Origin: Beijerinckiaceae bacterium
GTDB lineage: Bacteria; Pseudomonadota; Alphaproteobacteria; Rhizobiales; Beijerinckiaceae
Direction of reading: 5' to 3'
Assembly: GCA_947455285.1 (NCBI GenBank)
Contig: CANGOK010000173.1
Location: 1 to 7,208, forward strand
DNA length: 7,208 bases
Below the pieces are notes generated by a model. That model was given only the letters and a program-made list of their open reading frames with translations, was not told the DNA's origin and did not search any database. The translations under genes were made by a program, and so were the position numbers. Positions 1-5,434 of the stretch are shown here, piece by piece (the first letter of the stretch is position 1; each line of letters opens with the position of its first letter).

Positions 1-38
1 AGGGTCGCAAGGTGTTCGTCGTCGGCGCGAAGGGTCAT
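1..38 (-). CDS. Possible 5' end of a minus-strand gene cut by the window edge
   Basis: An ATG at 38 on the minus strand opens a frame that runs off the left edge and reads MTLRADDEHLAT. The codons are GC-rich at the third position up to this ATG, and the sequence from 39 to 113 then loses that bias, which fits a gene start here. The upstream ribosome binding site is weak (GGA about 12 nt before the ATG). Twelve residues are too few to name a family. If real, the gene lies 75 nt downstream of the FNR-type regulator in the same direction. A plus-strand reading ending in a stop at 57-59 is an alternative that cannot be excluded. Confidence 0.3.
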   Translation of the reverse strand, partial: MTLRADDEHLAT

Positions 39-55
39 GACAGAATTCCAGCGGA

Positions 56-69
56 GTGAAAAAGATCAC
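56..69. promoter_or_regulatory. CRP-like palindrome GTGA-N6-TCAC
   Basis: The plus strand reads GTGA, six bases, then TCAC, which matches the symmetric core of the cAMP-CRP consensus (TGTGA-N6-TCACA) but lacks the outer T and A. It lies 18-31 nt upstream of the possible minus-strand ATG at 38, so it could sit in that gene's promoter or leader. A match this short can arise by chance. Confidence 0.25.
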
Positions 70-113
70 GCGCAGAATAAGGCATAGACCCGCCGGATCA
101 AACCCCTCGCAGC

Positions 114-851
114 TCAGGTTTCCGCAAGAGCCTCAAGCCGCGCCGGATCGAGCAGTCGGACCCCGTCGGGAACGATCACAATCACTTTATCGCGGGCCAG
201 CTTGGTCATCATGCGGCTGACGGTCTCGACCGTAAGGCCCAGAAAATCACCGATATCCTGACGACTCATGGGCAGCGGCGCGCGGACGGTCGAACCGTCG
301 ATTCGCGCCCAGCGCTTGCGAAGGCCAAGCAGGAAGGAGGCGACCTTCTCCTCAGCCGTGCGACGCCCCAGGATCACCATCTGGTCCTGAGCGAGGCTGA
401 GTTCGTGGCTGGCCATGCTGTGCAGGCGGCGAAGGAGATGCGGTTTGGCGTCGAGCAGGGCCGAAAAATCCTTGCGCGGAAACTGGCAGGTCGCCGTGAC
501 GCTCAGGGCTTCGGCCGAGAAACCGTTGCGCTCGCTCATGGACAGGCCGAGGAAATCGCCCGGAAGCGCAAAGCCGACGATCTGCCGGCGCCCGTCAGGC
601 AGAAGCTTCACAAGACGGACTGAACCCGAGGTGATGTTGTAGACGGCGTCCAAAAGATCGCCCTGAGCGAAGAGGGTCTCATGCTTGGCGAAGGAGATAT
701 GACGCGTAATCTTGTCCAGCGCCTGCACCTCGTCCCCTTCGAGGGCGGAGCAGATGCTGAGCGCACGAACCTTGCAATGGGAGCATTCGCTGCTGGGATT
801 CCCATTGGGGCAGATCGTCAGGGGGGCGTCGGAGCCCTGGACATCTAGCAT
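114..851 (-). CDS. fnrN: FNR-type (FnrN/FixK-like) oxygen-sensing transcriptional regulator of the Crp/Fnr family
   Basis: This is a cytoplasmic global regulator of the switch to low oxygen. The 245-residue protein has an N-terminal cysteine cluster (C23-x2-C26-x7-C34) and a fourth cysteine at C122, in the place of E. coli FNR C122, so it probably carries an oxygen-labile [4Fe-4S] cluster. A cyclic-nucleotide-binding-type beta barrel follows (about 45-140), then a dimerisation helix. The C-terminal winged helix (about 165-230) includes the recognition motif TVETVSR at 207-213; family members with E-x-x-S-R read TTGAT half-sites. The frame stays open upstream to a TTG at 938, but that codon lies in the anaerobox. 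The ATG at 851 has AAGG about 7 nt upstream and gives the usual FNR length, so I chose it. The symbol is by family; FnrL, FixK or AadR would be equally defensible without a tree. Confidence 0.93.
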   Translation of the reverse strand: MLDVQGSDAPLTICPNGNPSSECSHCKVRALSICSALEGDEVQALDKITRHISFAKHETLFAQGDLLDAVYNITSGSVRLVKLLPDGRRQIVGFALPGDFLGLSMSERNGFSAEALSVTATCQFPRKDFSALLDAKPHLLRRLHSMASHELSLAQDQMVILGRRTAEEKVASFLLGLRKRWARIDGSTVRAPLPMSRQDIGDFLGLTVETVSRMMTKLARDKVIVIVPDGVRLLDPARLEALAET

Positions 852-924
852 GTAGCGCCTTTGAATTATGCTGCTTCGCTTGTTCGAAGATTTTATCGCC
901 TTTGAGCCGAACCAACCACCCTTA

Positions 925-938
925 TTGATCTCCGTCAA
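925..938. promoter_or_regulatory. FNR/FixK box (anaerobox) in the fnr-nadK divergent region
   Basis: TTGATCTCCGTCAA matches the FNR/FixK consensus TTGAY-N4-RTCAA at every defined position. Its centre is 80.5 nt upstream of the regulator's ATG at 851, on the minus strand. That suits autoregulation, which is known for rhizobial FnrN. A -10-like TAAAAT lies at 890-895 on the minus strand, but it is about 7 bp further from the box than the standard class II (-41.5) layout, so the promoter geometry is not settled. The same site could act on the divergent NAD kinase gene, whose candidate starts are 1015 and 1066. I saw no good -10 on that side. Confidence 0.75.
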
Positions 939-1065
939 TGCAAAGACTGCGGATTTCCGCTCCTCGGATAAGCAGATACCGGCGAAGCTCTTTCACACGA
1001 CGGTTGAACGGGCTATGAAGTCGGCCAGTTCCTTGCAGCCTTTCCCTGCGCCATCGGATGGCCCC

Positions 1066-1869
1066 ATGTCCGCCGCCAACGGGTTGACCCCCGAGCAGAA
1101 CCGTCCCTGCGACAAAATCGCCTTCCTCTCCTCCGGCACCCCCGAGGCGGACCAGGCGCTCGCACGGCTGCGGGCGGCCTATGGAGACGTTGCGCCCGAA
1201 GACGCCGATGTGGTCGTGGCGCTGGGCGGCGATGGGTTGATGCTCCAGACGCTGCACCGGTTCATGGGGGCCTATAAGCCCATCTACGGGATGAACCGGG
1301 GCTCGGTCGGCTTCCTGATGAACGAATATCACGAGGAAGGCCTACGCGAGCGCATCATGGCCGCCCGCGCCTCCATCATCCACCCGCTCATCATGCGCGC
1401 CACCACGGTCGACGGCCACGTCGAAGTGGCCCGCGCCATCAATGAAGTCTCGCTGCTGCGCCAGTCCTATCAGGCCGCGAAGATGCGCATCTCGGTTGAC
1501 GATGTCGAGCGGCTGGGCGAGCTGGTGGCGGATGGCATTCTGGTTTCCACCCCCGCCGGATCGACCGCTTACAACCTCTCGGCCAATGGCCCGATCTTGC
1601 CCCTCGACGCGCCGCTGATGGCGGTGACGCCCATTTCAGCCTTCCGCCCAAGGCGCTGGCGCGGTGCGCTGTTGCCTGACAAGGCCAAGGTCACGATCGA
1701 GATTTTGGAAGGCGACAAGCGGCCCGTCGCCGCGGTGGCGGACCATTTCGAAACCCGCGACGTGACGCGGGTGGAAATCGCCATGGACCATGGCGCGGGC
1801 CTCGTGCTGCTGCACGATCCCGGCCATTCCCTAGATGAGCGCATCTTGCGCGAGCAGTTCGGCCCCTGA
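1066..1869 (+). CDS. nadK: NAD kinase
   Basis: This cytosolic enzyme phosphorylates NAD to NADP using ATP or polyphosphate and is the only known route to NADP in most bacteria. The 267-residue protein has the family hallmarks in order: the first strand DKIAFLSS (16-23), the GGDG catalytic/ATP motif at 54-57 within VALGGDG, GMNRGSVGFLMNEY (75-88), the NE motif at 126-127, and the NAD-binding DGILVSTPAGSTAYNLSANG (157-176). The conserved FRPRRWRGALLP (193-204) and the tail DPGHSLDERILREQF are close to rhizobial NAD kinases as I remember them. The frame is open from an ATG at 868, but that start would run through the anaerobox and add 66 non-conserved residues. An ATG at 1015 is possible (284 residues). 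I prefer 1066, which has GGATGG just upstream and puts the first strand near the N-terminus. It is transcribed divergently from the FNR gene and converges with the oxidoreductase gene. Confidence 0.95.
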   Translation: MSAANGLTPEQNRPCDKIAFLSSGTPEADQALARLRAAYGDVAPEDADVVVALGGDGLMLQTLHRFMGAYKPIYGMNRGSVGFLMNEYHEEGLRERIMAARASIIHPLIMRATTVDGHVEVARAINEVSLLRQSYQAAKMRISVDDVERLGELVADGILVSTPAGSTAYNLSANGPILPLDAPLMAVTPISAFRPRRWRGALLPDKAKVTIEILEGDKRPVAAVADHFETRDVTRVEIAMDHGAGLVLLHDPGHSLDERILREQFGP

Positions 1870-1886
1870 GGCTGGTCAGCGCCTCA
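1867..1886. terminator. Hairpin spanning both convergent stop codons; possible bidirectional terminator
   Basis: TGAGGC at 1867-1872 and GCCTCA at 1881-1886 form a perfect 6-bp stem with an 8-nt loop. The left arm starts with the nadK TGA. The right arm ends with the complement of the oxidoreductase TGA. The stem can form in either transcript. No T-run follows on either side, so intrinsic termination would be weak. Confidence 0.4.
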
Positions 1887-2891
1887 AGGCAACAGCACCA
1901 CAGGCCCGGCATGTTGGGCGGCTTCCGCATCGCGGTGCGCCTTGATGGCGTCCTCTAGGGCGTAAGTGCGTGTGGCGGCGGTCTTCAGCACGCCTGAGCC
2001 AACAAGCCCGAACAACTCCACGCAAAGCGACTTGAAGCGCGCGGGATCGCCAAGGAAATGGCTCACGCCCGGCCGCCACATGGAGAGCGTGCCCTTCAGC
2101 GACAGCAGCATGATGTCGACCGGGGGCACATGGCCAGAGGCGTTGCCGTAATTGACGAGCGTGCCGAACGGCGCGGTGCAGTCCATTGAGGGGATGAAAG
2201 TGTCCTTGCCGACGCCATCGAGCACAGCGCGCACGCCGGCCGGAATGATCGCCTTCACCGCCTGCACGAAATCGGTCTCGCGATAAAGCACCGCATGATC
2301 GAGCCCATGTTCGCGCGCGATCTGCGCCTTCGCCTCATTGCCGACGGTGCCGATCACGGTCGCGCCATAGTGCTTGCACCACTGAGTCAGCAATAGGCCG
2401 ACACCCGAAGCGGCCGCGTGAATAAGCACGGTATCGCCAGCTTCGGGGCGATAGATGCGATTGATGATGTTGGAAGCCGTGAGGCCCTTGAGCATCACGG
2501 ACGCGGCCTGAAGATCCGAGACATTATCAGGCAGCTTCACCAGACGCTCGGCAGGCACATTGCGCTGCTGGGCATAGGCGCCCGTCTTGGCGAAGAAGTT
2601 GGAGCCGACGCCCACATAGCCGACGCGTTCGCCGACACGCACATCGGTGACGCCCTCGCCGACGCTCTCAACGACGCCCGCAGCTTCATTGCCGAGAATG
2701 ATCGGCATGGGCAGCGGATCCTTCTGATAGAAGCCGCCGCGCCGCACATTGATGTCGGAGAAATTCAGCGCAATCGCAGTATGGCGCACCCGCGCTTCGC
2801 CGGGGCCCGGAGGCGCGAGCTCGATGTCCTCCCAGGACATGACGTCCGGTCCGCCGTGGGAATGAATGCGGATGCCCTTCACGATGGTCAC
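1884..2891 (-). CDS. Zinc-independent medium-chain dehydrogenase/reductase, NADPH:quinone oxidoreductase-like
   Basis: This is a soluble NAD(P)H-dependent reductase of the MDR superfamily, quinone oxidoreductase branch; the substrate may be a quinone, an enone or an acyl intermediate. The 335-residue protein has the GroES-like N-terminal domain (about 1-125) with ALNFSDINVRRGGFY at 41-55 and GNEAAGVVESVGEGV at 67-81. A Rossmann domain follows, with the nucleotide-binding motif HAAASGVG at 158-165. Residue 48, where zinc alcohol dehydrogenases have the catalytic cysteine region, lacks it, and the four-cysteine structural zinc lobe is absent. The frame is open to an ATG at 2945, inside the upstream gene. 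I chose the GTG at 2891, which has AGGAG about 9 nt upstream and gives the normal family N-terminus. It follows the Bug gene by 11 nt and is probably translationally coupled. It could reduce a product of a nearby ring-cleavage pathway, but that is inference. Confidence 0.9.
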   Translation of the reverse strand: MTIVKGIRIHSHGGPDVMSWEDIELAPPGPGEARVRHTAIALNFSDINVRRGGFYQKDPLPMPIILGNEAAGVVESVGEGVTDVRVGERVGYVGVGSNFFAKTGAYAQQRNVPAERLVKLPDNVSDLQAASVMLKGLTASNIINRIYRPEAGDTVLIHAAASGVGLLLTQWCKHYGATVIGTVGNEAKAQIAREHGLDHAVLYRETDFVQAVKAIIPAGVRAVLDGVGKDTFIPSMDCTAPFGTLVNYGNASGHVPPVDIMLLSLKGTLSMWRPGVSHFLGDPARFKSLCVELFGLVGSGVLKTAATRTYALEDAIKAHRDAEAAQHAGPVVLLP

Positions 2892-2899
2892 GCGTTTCT

Positions 2900-2904
2900 C
2901 TCCT
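2900..2904 (-). promoter_or_regulatory. Ribosome binding site overlapping the upstream stop codon
   Basis: On the minus strand the Bug gene ends in TAG at 2905-2903, and its last two bases begin the AGGAG that serves the GTG start at 2891. A ribosome terminating on the Bug gene therefore sits on the next gene's binding site. This supports both the GTG start and translational coupling. Confidence 0.75.
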
Positions 2905-3889
2905 ATTCCGGACGCAGGTTGGCCTTCTTCACCACGGCCGTCCACCGCTCCGTCTCACGCTCGATATGCGCAGCAGACTCCTGCACATTCAAGCCCCATG
3001 GCACGACGCCGATCTTGTTGAGGCGTTCCTTCACATCCGGCGACATGATGATCTCGCGCATGGCAGCGGCCAGCTTCTCGCGAATGTCGAGCGGCGTGCC
3101 CGGGGGCGCGGTGAAGGTGGTGAAGGTGTCGGAAAGCATCTCCGGCATGCCCACCGAAGCGATCGTCGGCAAATCCGGCATGACCGGCGGCGCCTCCTTC
3201 GTCAGGGTCGCGAGGATGCGCAGGAGATTGCCCTGAGCAAGCGGCAGCACCGTTCCGATGTCTGCGAACATGAAATCGACATGGCCTGCGGCGACGTCGT
3301 TCAGAGCAGGCGCCGCGCCGCCGAAAGGCACGTGGGCCTGTTTCGACTGGGTGAGCTCTTCGAACAAGGCGCCGGTCAGGTGTCCGGTCGTGCCATTGCC
3401 CTGAGATGCGTAGGTCAGCTTGCCGGGATTGGCCTTGGCGAAGGCGATGAATTCCTGCGCCGTCTTGAAGCGCGAGTTGGCGCCCACGACAAGCACATTG
3501 GGAATATACGACGTGATCGCCACAGGCTCGATCTTCTTGGGATCGAAACGCAGCTCCTTGAACAGGACCGAATTCACGGTGATCGAAGCGGGCGGCGACA
3601 CCAGCAGCGTGTAGCCGTCGGGCGCAGACTTGTAGACGACTTCAGTCGCAAGATTGTTGCCTGCGCCGACCCTGTTCTCGACGATGACATTCTGGCCCCA
3701 CTTGGCCTGCAGCCGTTCGGCCACGATGCGCGCGATGAGGTCGTTGCCGCCGCCAGCCGCCGCCGAACAGATGATCTTGATTTGCGCCTTGGGATAATCC
3801 GCAGCCGTTTGGGCGAAGGCGGGCGCCGCGGCGCTGGCCGCAAGCCCTGCGATCACATCGCGACGCGACAGATGGCGGAACTGATTCAT
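2903..3889 (-). CDS. Bug/TctC-type periplasmic substrate-binding protein (tripartite tricarboxylate transporter family)
   Basis: This is a predicted periplasmic receptor that binds a carboxylated solute; Bug proteins usually hand ligands to a TctA/TctB permease pair. The 328-residue protein starts with a signal that looks Tat-like (SRRDVIAG at 8-15) and a likely cut after AFA (26). The mature protein opens with the Bug signature YPKAQIKIICSAAAGGGNDL at 32-51, then VIVENRVGAGNN (68-79) and SAPDGYTLL (88-96). VPFGGAAPALNDVAAGHVDF (187-206) fits the ligand-loop region of the family. The ATG at 3889 has GAGGGGAAA upstream. No tctA or tctB is in the window, so this is an orphan receptor, as is common for Bug proteins. 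Its mRNA leader is strongly structured, and the quinone oxidoreductase-like gene follows immediately. Confidence 0.93.
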   Translation of the reverse strand: MNQFRHLSRRDVIAGLAASAAAPAFAQTAADYPKAQIKIICSAAAGGGNDLIARIVAERLQAKWGQNVIVENRVGAGNNLATEVVYKSAPDGYTLLVSPPASITVNSVLFKELRFDPKKIEPVAITSYIPNVLVVGANSRFKTAQEFIAFAKANPGKLTYASQGNGTTGHLTGALFEELTQSKQAHVPFGGAAPALNDVAAGHVDFMFADIGTVLPLAQGNLLRILATLTKEAPPVMPDLPTIASVGMPEMLSDTFTTFTAPPGTPLDIREKLAAAMREIIMSPDVKERLNKIGVVPWGLNVQESAAHIERETERWTAVVKKANLRPE

Positions 3890-3894
3890 CGACT

Positions 3895-3924
3895 GTTTCC
3901 CCTCAACCTTATTATCGGGGAAAC
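3895..3924. repeat. Perfect 8-bp inverted repeat over the Bug gene ribosome binding site
   Basis: GTTTCCCC at 3895-3902 and GGGGAAAC at 3917-3924 are exact reverse complements separated by 14 nt. In the minus-strand transcript the 3' arm contains the GGGG of the Bug gene's ribosome binding site, 5 nt before the AUG, so folding would hide it. The spacer contains a -10-like GATAAT on the minus strand, so the repeat could instead be a protein operator with half-sites two helical turns apart (22 bp). Confidence 0.6.
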
Positions 3925-3925
3925 C

Positions 3926-3943
3926 TACAGCCTCCGCGCTGTA
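3926..3943. repeat. Perfect 6-bp inverted repeat beside the Bug leader hairpin
   Basis: TACAGC at 3926-3931 and GCTGTA at 3938-3943 form a 6-bp stem with a 6-nt loop. It lies one base from the 8-bp repeat at 3895-3924 and 19 nt downstream (in transcript sense) of the stop of the small secreted protein gene at 3962. It may act as a weak terminator or mRNA-end stabiliser for that gene, or form part of a two-hairpin leader for the Bug gene. No T-run follows. Confidence 0.5.
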
Positions 3944-3961
3944 TCCGCAAAGGGTGAGACT

Positions 3962-4270
3962 TCAGAAATCCCTGCGCAGGCCAAACATCGCCTTGTTGCG
4001 CCTTGCGTCGACGAACAGATTATTGCCTTCCCCAGCCTCGCCCACAAAGACGCCGGCTCCGGGTCTATGGCGGATGGTGGGCGAGCCCTCGATGGGCAGG
4101 CTGAGCTCCCTGCCCCGCGAATCGGTGGTCACGACCGGGCGAGGCGTCGGCACGGCAGGCGGCACATAATCGCCCGCCTGAATCTCATCCTCCGGACGGC
4201 AGACATCGCAGGGCTCATCCGCGAGAGCGGGAGCCGCGAGAAGTAAGGCGAAGAGAATCGCAAAGCGCAT
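3962..4270 (-). CDS. Small secreted protein of unknown function with a CxxC pair
   Basis: I do not recognise this family. The 102-residue product begins with a convincing Sec signal peptide: a basic start, the hydrophobic run FAILFALLLAAP (3-14), and an ALA cut site at 17 followed by DEP. The mature part of about 85 residues has a CDVC pair at 21-24, a proline-rich stretch (VPPAVPTPRPVV, 36-47) and a basic C-terminus. Third codon positions are mostly G or C, which supports coding. The ribosome binding site is poor (GGG in the arm of a hairpin just before the ATG). It lies 42 nt after the ABC-type binding protein gene and 72 nt before the Bug gene in the same direction, so it may be co-transcribed with them. 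The cysteine pair could bind metal or heme or form a disulfide; nothing here decides. Confidence 0.6.
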   Translation of the reverse strand: MRFAILFALLLAAPALADEPCDVCRPEDEIQAGDYVPPAVPTPRPVVTTDSRGRELSLPIEGSPTIRHRPGAGVFVGEAGEGNNLFVDARRNKAMFGLRRDF

Positions 4271-4272
4271 AA

Positions 4273-4297
4273 GCCCAAGCTGACGGTTCAGTTGGGC
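4273..4297 (-). terminator. Bulged 10-bp hairpin after the ABC-type binding protein gene; possible terminator or attenuator
   Basis: On the plus strand GCCCAA (4273-4278) pairs with TTGGGC (4292-4297) and CTGA (4280-4283) pairs with TCAG (4288-4291), with one bulged base (4279) and a 4-nt loop. In the minus-strand transcript it begins 15 nt after the stop at 4313 and ends 2 nt before the AUG of the small secreted protein. Only two T residues follow, so termination would be partial at best. It would also bury that gene's only ribosome-binding-like GGG. Confidence 0.4.
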
Positions 4298-4312
4298 GGA
4301 AATGGGGCAGGC

Positions 4313-5320
4313 TCAACGCCCCAAAGACGCCGCAGCTTCTTTCGCAAAGCTGAGGTCGAGCGCGTCCTTGAAGGCGATCTTGCCCTCCAGCAGCCCCTCC
4401 GCCCGGAAGACTTCGAAATCCTCTTCAAGGCTCGCGACATTCAGCGCGCCGTCGGAATCATTGGCGGAGAGCCGCAGGTTGCGGAGGAGATCGCGGTCCT
4501 TGACCTGGGTGTTCGCGGTGATGAGCGAGATGAACTCCTCCGCATCAGGCCCAGTCAGCCGCGCATCCACGATGGAAGCGTTCTGCGCGCGCACACCGCG
4601 CAGATAGGCGCGCATGAAGCGAAGGGCGATGTCGCGGCGTTGGGTGCGAAAGCGATCCGAATAGATGATCACCGAGATCTGGTGGCCCGGATAGATCTGG
4701 TCGTCAGACATGAAAGGCGCGGCGTAGCCCTGCCGCACCGCCTCGCTGGCGAAGGGTTCGGTGGGCAGGGCCGCGTCTATCGCGCCGTTCTGCAAGGCGA
4801 CGATCTGCTGGGGAAAGCCGAGATAGACGCGCTCGATATCGTTGGGACCGAGACCAGCCAGTTTGTAGAGCCGATTCAGCGTGCCCATGGCTGAACTGCC
4901 GGGCGCGGCGCTGGCGAATTTGAGGCCCTTGAAGTCGGCGAGCGTCTTGATGCGACCGCTCTCGATCAGCGCCTTGCGCACCAGCAGGGTCTGCCCCGGT
5001 CGACCTGCGGGAGTGGAGGATTTATCCCCCACGATCCGCACCCCGATATTGCGGGCGATAGAGTTATAGAGCGCAGCCGAAGGGCCGCCCGCCGCCACAT
5101 CAAGATCGCCCGACGCCAGAGGCGCGATCATCCGCGCGGCGGAATCGAAATTGACGAAATTCACGGTCAGTTTCTCGTCCGTGAAATAGCCGCGCGATTG
5201 GGCGATGAAGAAGGGCAGATCCGTGATCGAAAAAGTCGTGCCCACCTGCACCGCATCAGCCGCACGAAGCGGCGCCGCTACGCAAACCAGCCACGCCATC
5301 GCAAGGGCGAGCGCGCGCAT
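4313..5320 (-). CDS. ABC transporter periplasmic substrate-binding protein, NitT/TauT (SsuA/THI5-like) family
   Basis: This is a predicted periplasmic receptor for an ABC importer; relatives bind nitrate, taurine, alkanesulfonates, pyrimidine precursors, or aromatic acids such as phthalates. The 335-residue protein has a Sec signal peptide (1-20, cut near LRA/AD). The family's first-lobe pattern follows: VGTTFSITDLPFFIAQSRGY (26-45), then a second helix-strand unit ending in ASGDLDVAAGGPSAAL (69-84). GLKFASAAPGSSAM at 132-145 and QNGAIDAALPTEPFASEAV at 177-195 are the usual hinge and second-lobe segments. The frame is open to 5461, but the ATG at 5320 has GGGGAGG 6 nt upstream and begins exactly at the signal peptide. 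No ATPase or permease gene is adjacent. It is first in the minus-strand cluster and divergent from the extradiol dioxygenase, which hints at an aromatic ligand. Confidence 0.88.
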   Translation of the reverse strand: MRALALAMAWLVCVAAPLRAADAVQVGTTFSITDLPFFIAQSRGYFTDEKLTVNFVNFDSAARMIAPLASGDLDVAAGGPSAALYNSIARNIGVRIVGDKSSTPAGRPGQTLLVRKALIESGRIKTLADFKGLKFASAAPGSSAMGTLNRLYKLAGLGPNDIERVYLGFPQQIVALQNGAIDAALPTEPFASEAVRQGYAAPFMSDDQIYPGHQISVIIYSDRFRTQRRDIALRFMRAYLRGVRAQNASIVDARLTGPDAEEFISLITANTQVKDRDLLRNLRLSANDSDGALNVASLEEDFEVFRAEGLLEGKIAFKDALDLSFAKEAAASLGR

Positions 5321-5350
5321 AGTATCCTCCCCAAACCGTTGTTGTGGCGA

Positions 5351-5378
5351 AGAGTAGCACCCCAGCGGGCGGTGACAA
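5351..5378 (-). promoter_or_regulatory. Candidate promoter for the minus-strand binding protein cluster
   Basis: On the minus strand TTGTCA (5378-5373, 5 of 6 to TTGACA) is followed after 16 bp by TACTCT (5356-5351, 3 of 6 to TATAAT). It lies 31 bp upstream of the ATG at 5320. Its -35 hexamer overlaps, on the opposite strand, the -35 candidate for the dioxygenase gene. Confidence 0.3.
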
Positions 5379-5400
5379 GCGCCGCCTACGGGTCTAACCT
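5372..5400 (+). promoter_or_regulatory. Candidate promoter for the extradiol dioxygenase gene
   Basis: GTGACA at 5372-5377 (5 of 6 to TTGACA) and TAACCT at 5395-5400 (3 of 6 to TATAAT) are 17 bp apart. A start near 5407 would give a leader of about 28 nt before the ATG at 5435. The -10 match is poor. The 114-bp divergent gap must hold promoters for both directions, and I saw no better pair. Confidence 0.3.
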
Positions 5401-5434
5401 GCACGCAAATGACCGTATCATCCCGGAGGAAACC

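Noticed and set aside
852..938. N-terminal extension of the FNR-type regulator from a TTG at 938
   Set aside because: The TTG is formed by bases of the anaerobox, the extra 29 residues have no family match, and the ATG at 851 has a ribosome binding site and gives normal FNR length.
948..962. Short GCGGA/TCCGC inverted repeat near the anaerobox
   Set aside because: The 5-bp arms with a 2-nt gap cannot form a stable RNA hairpin, and the pattern matches no site I know. It is expected by chance at this GC content.
922..1332. 136-codon open frame on the minus strand
   Set aside because: It is the antisense shadow of the nadK 5' region and has no family features.
2418..3236. 272-codon open frame on the plus strand
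   Set aside because: It is antisense to the oxidoreductase and Bug genes, which have clear motifs and ribosome binding sites. The translation is His/Asp/Ala/Arg-rich without domain features.
2966..4246. 426-codon open frame on the plus strand
   Set aside because: It lies opposite the Bug gene and the small secreted protein gene. Its product is a low-complexity Arg/His/Gly/Ala mix with no family pattern, typical of the antisense frame of a GC-rich gene.
4292..4894. 200-codon open frame on the plus strand
   Set aside because: It is antisense to the ABC-type binding protein gene and has no ribosome binding site or recognisable domain.
5198..5434. N-terminal extension of the dioxygenase from an ATG at 5198
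   Set aside because: It would overlap the divergent binding-protein gene and its leader. The ATG at 5435 has a strong GGAGG and begins the first VOC strand.
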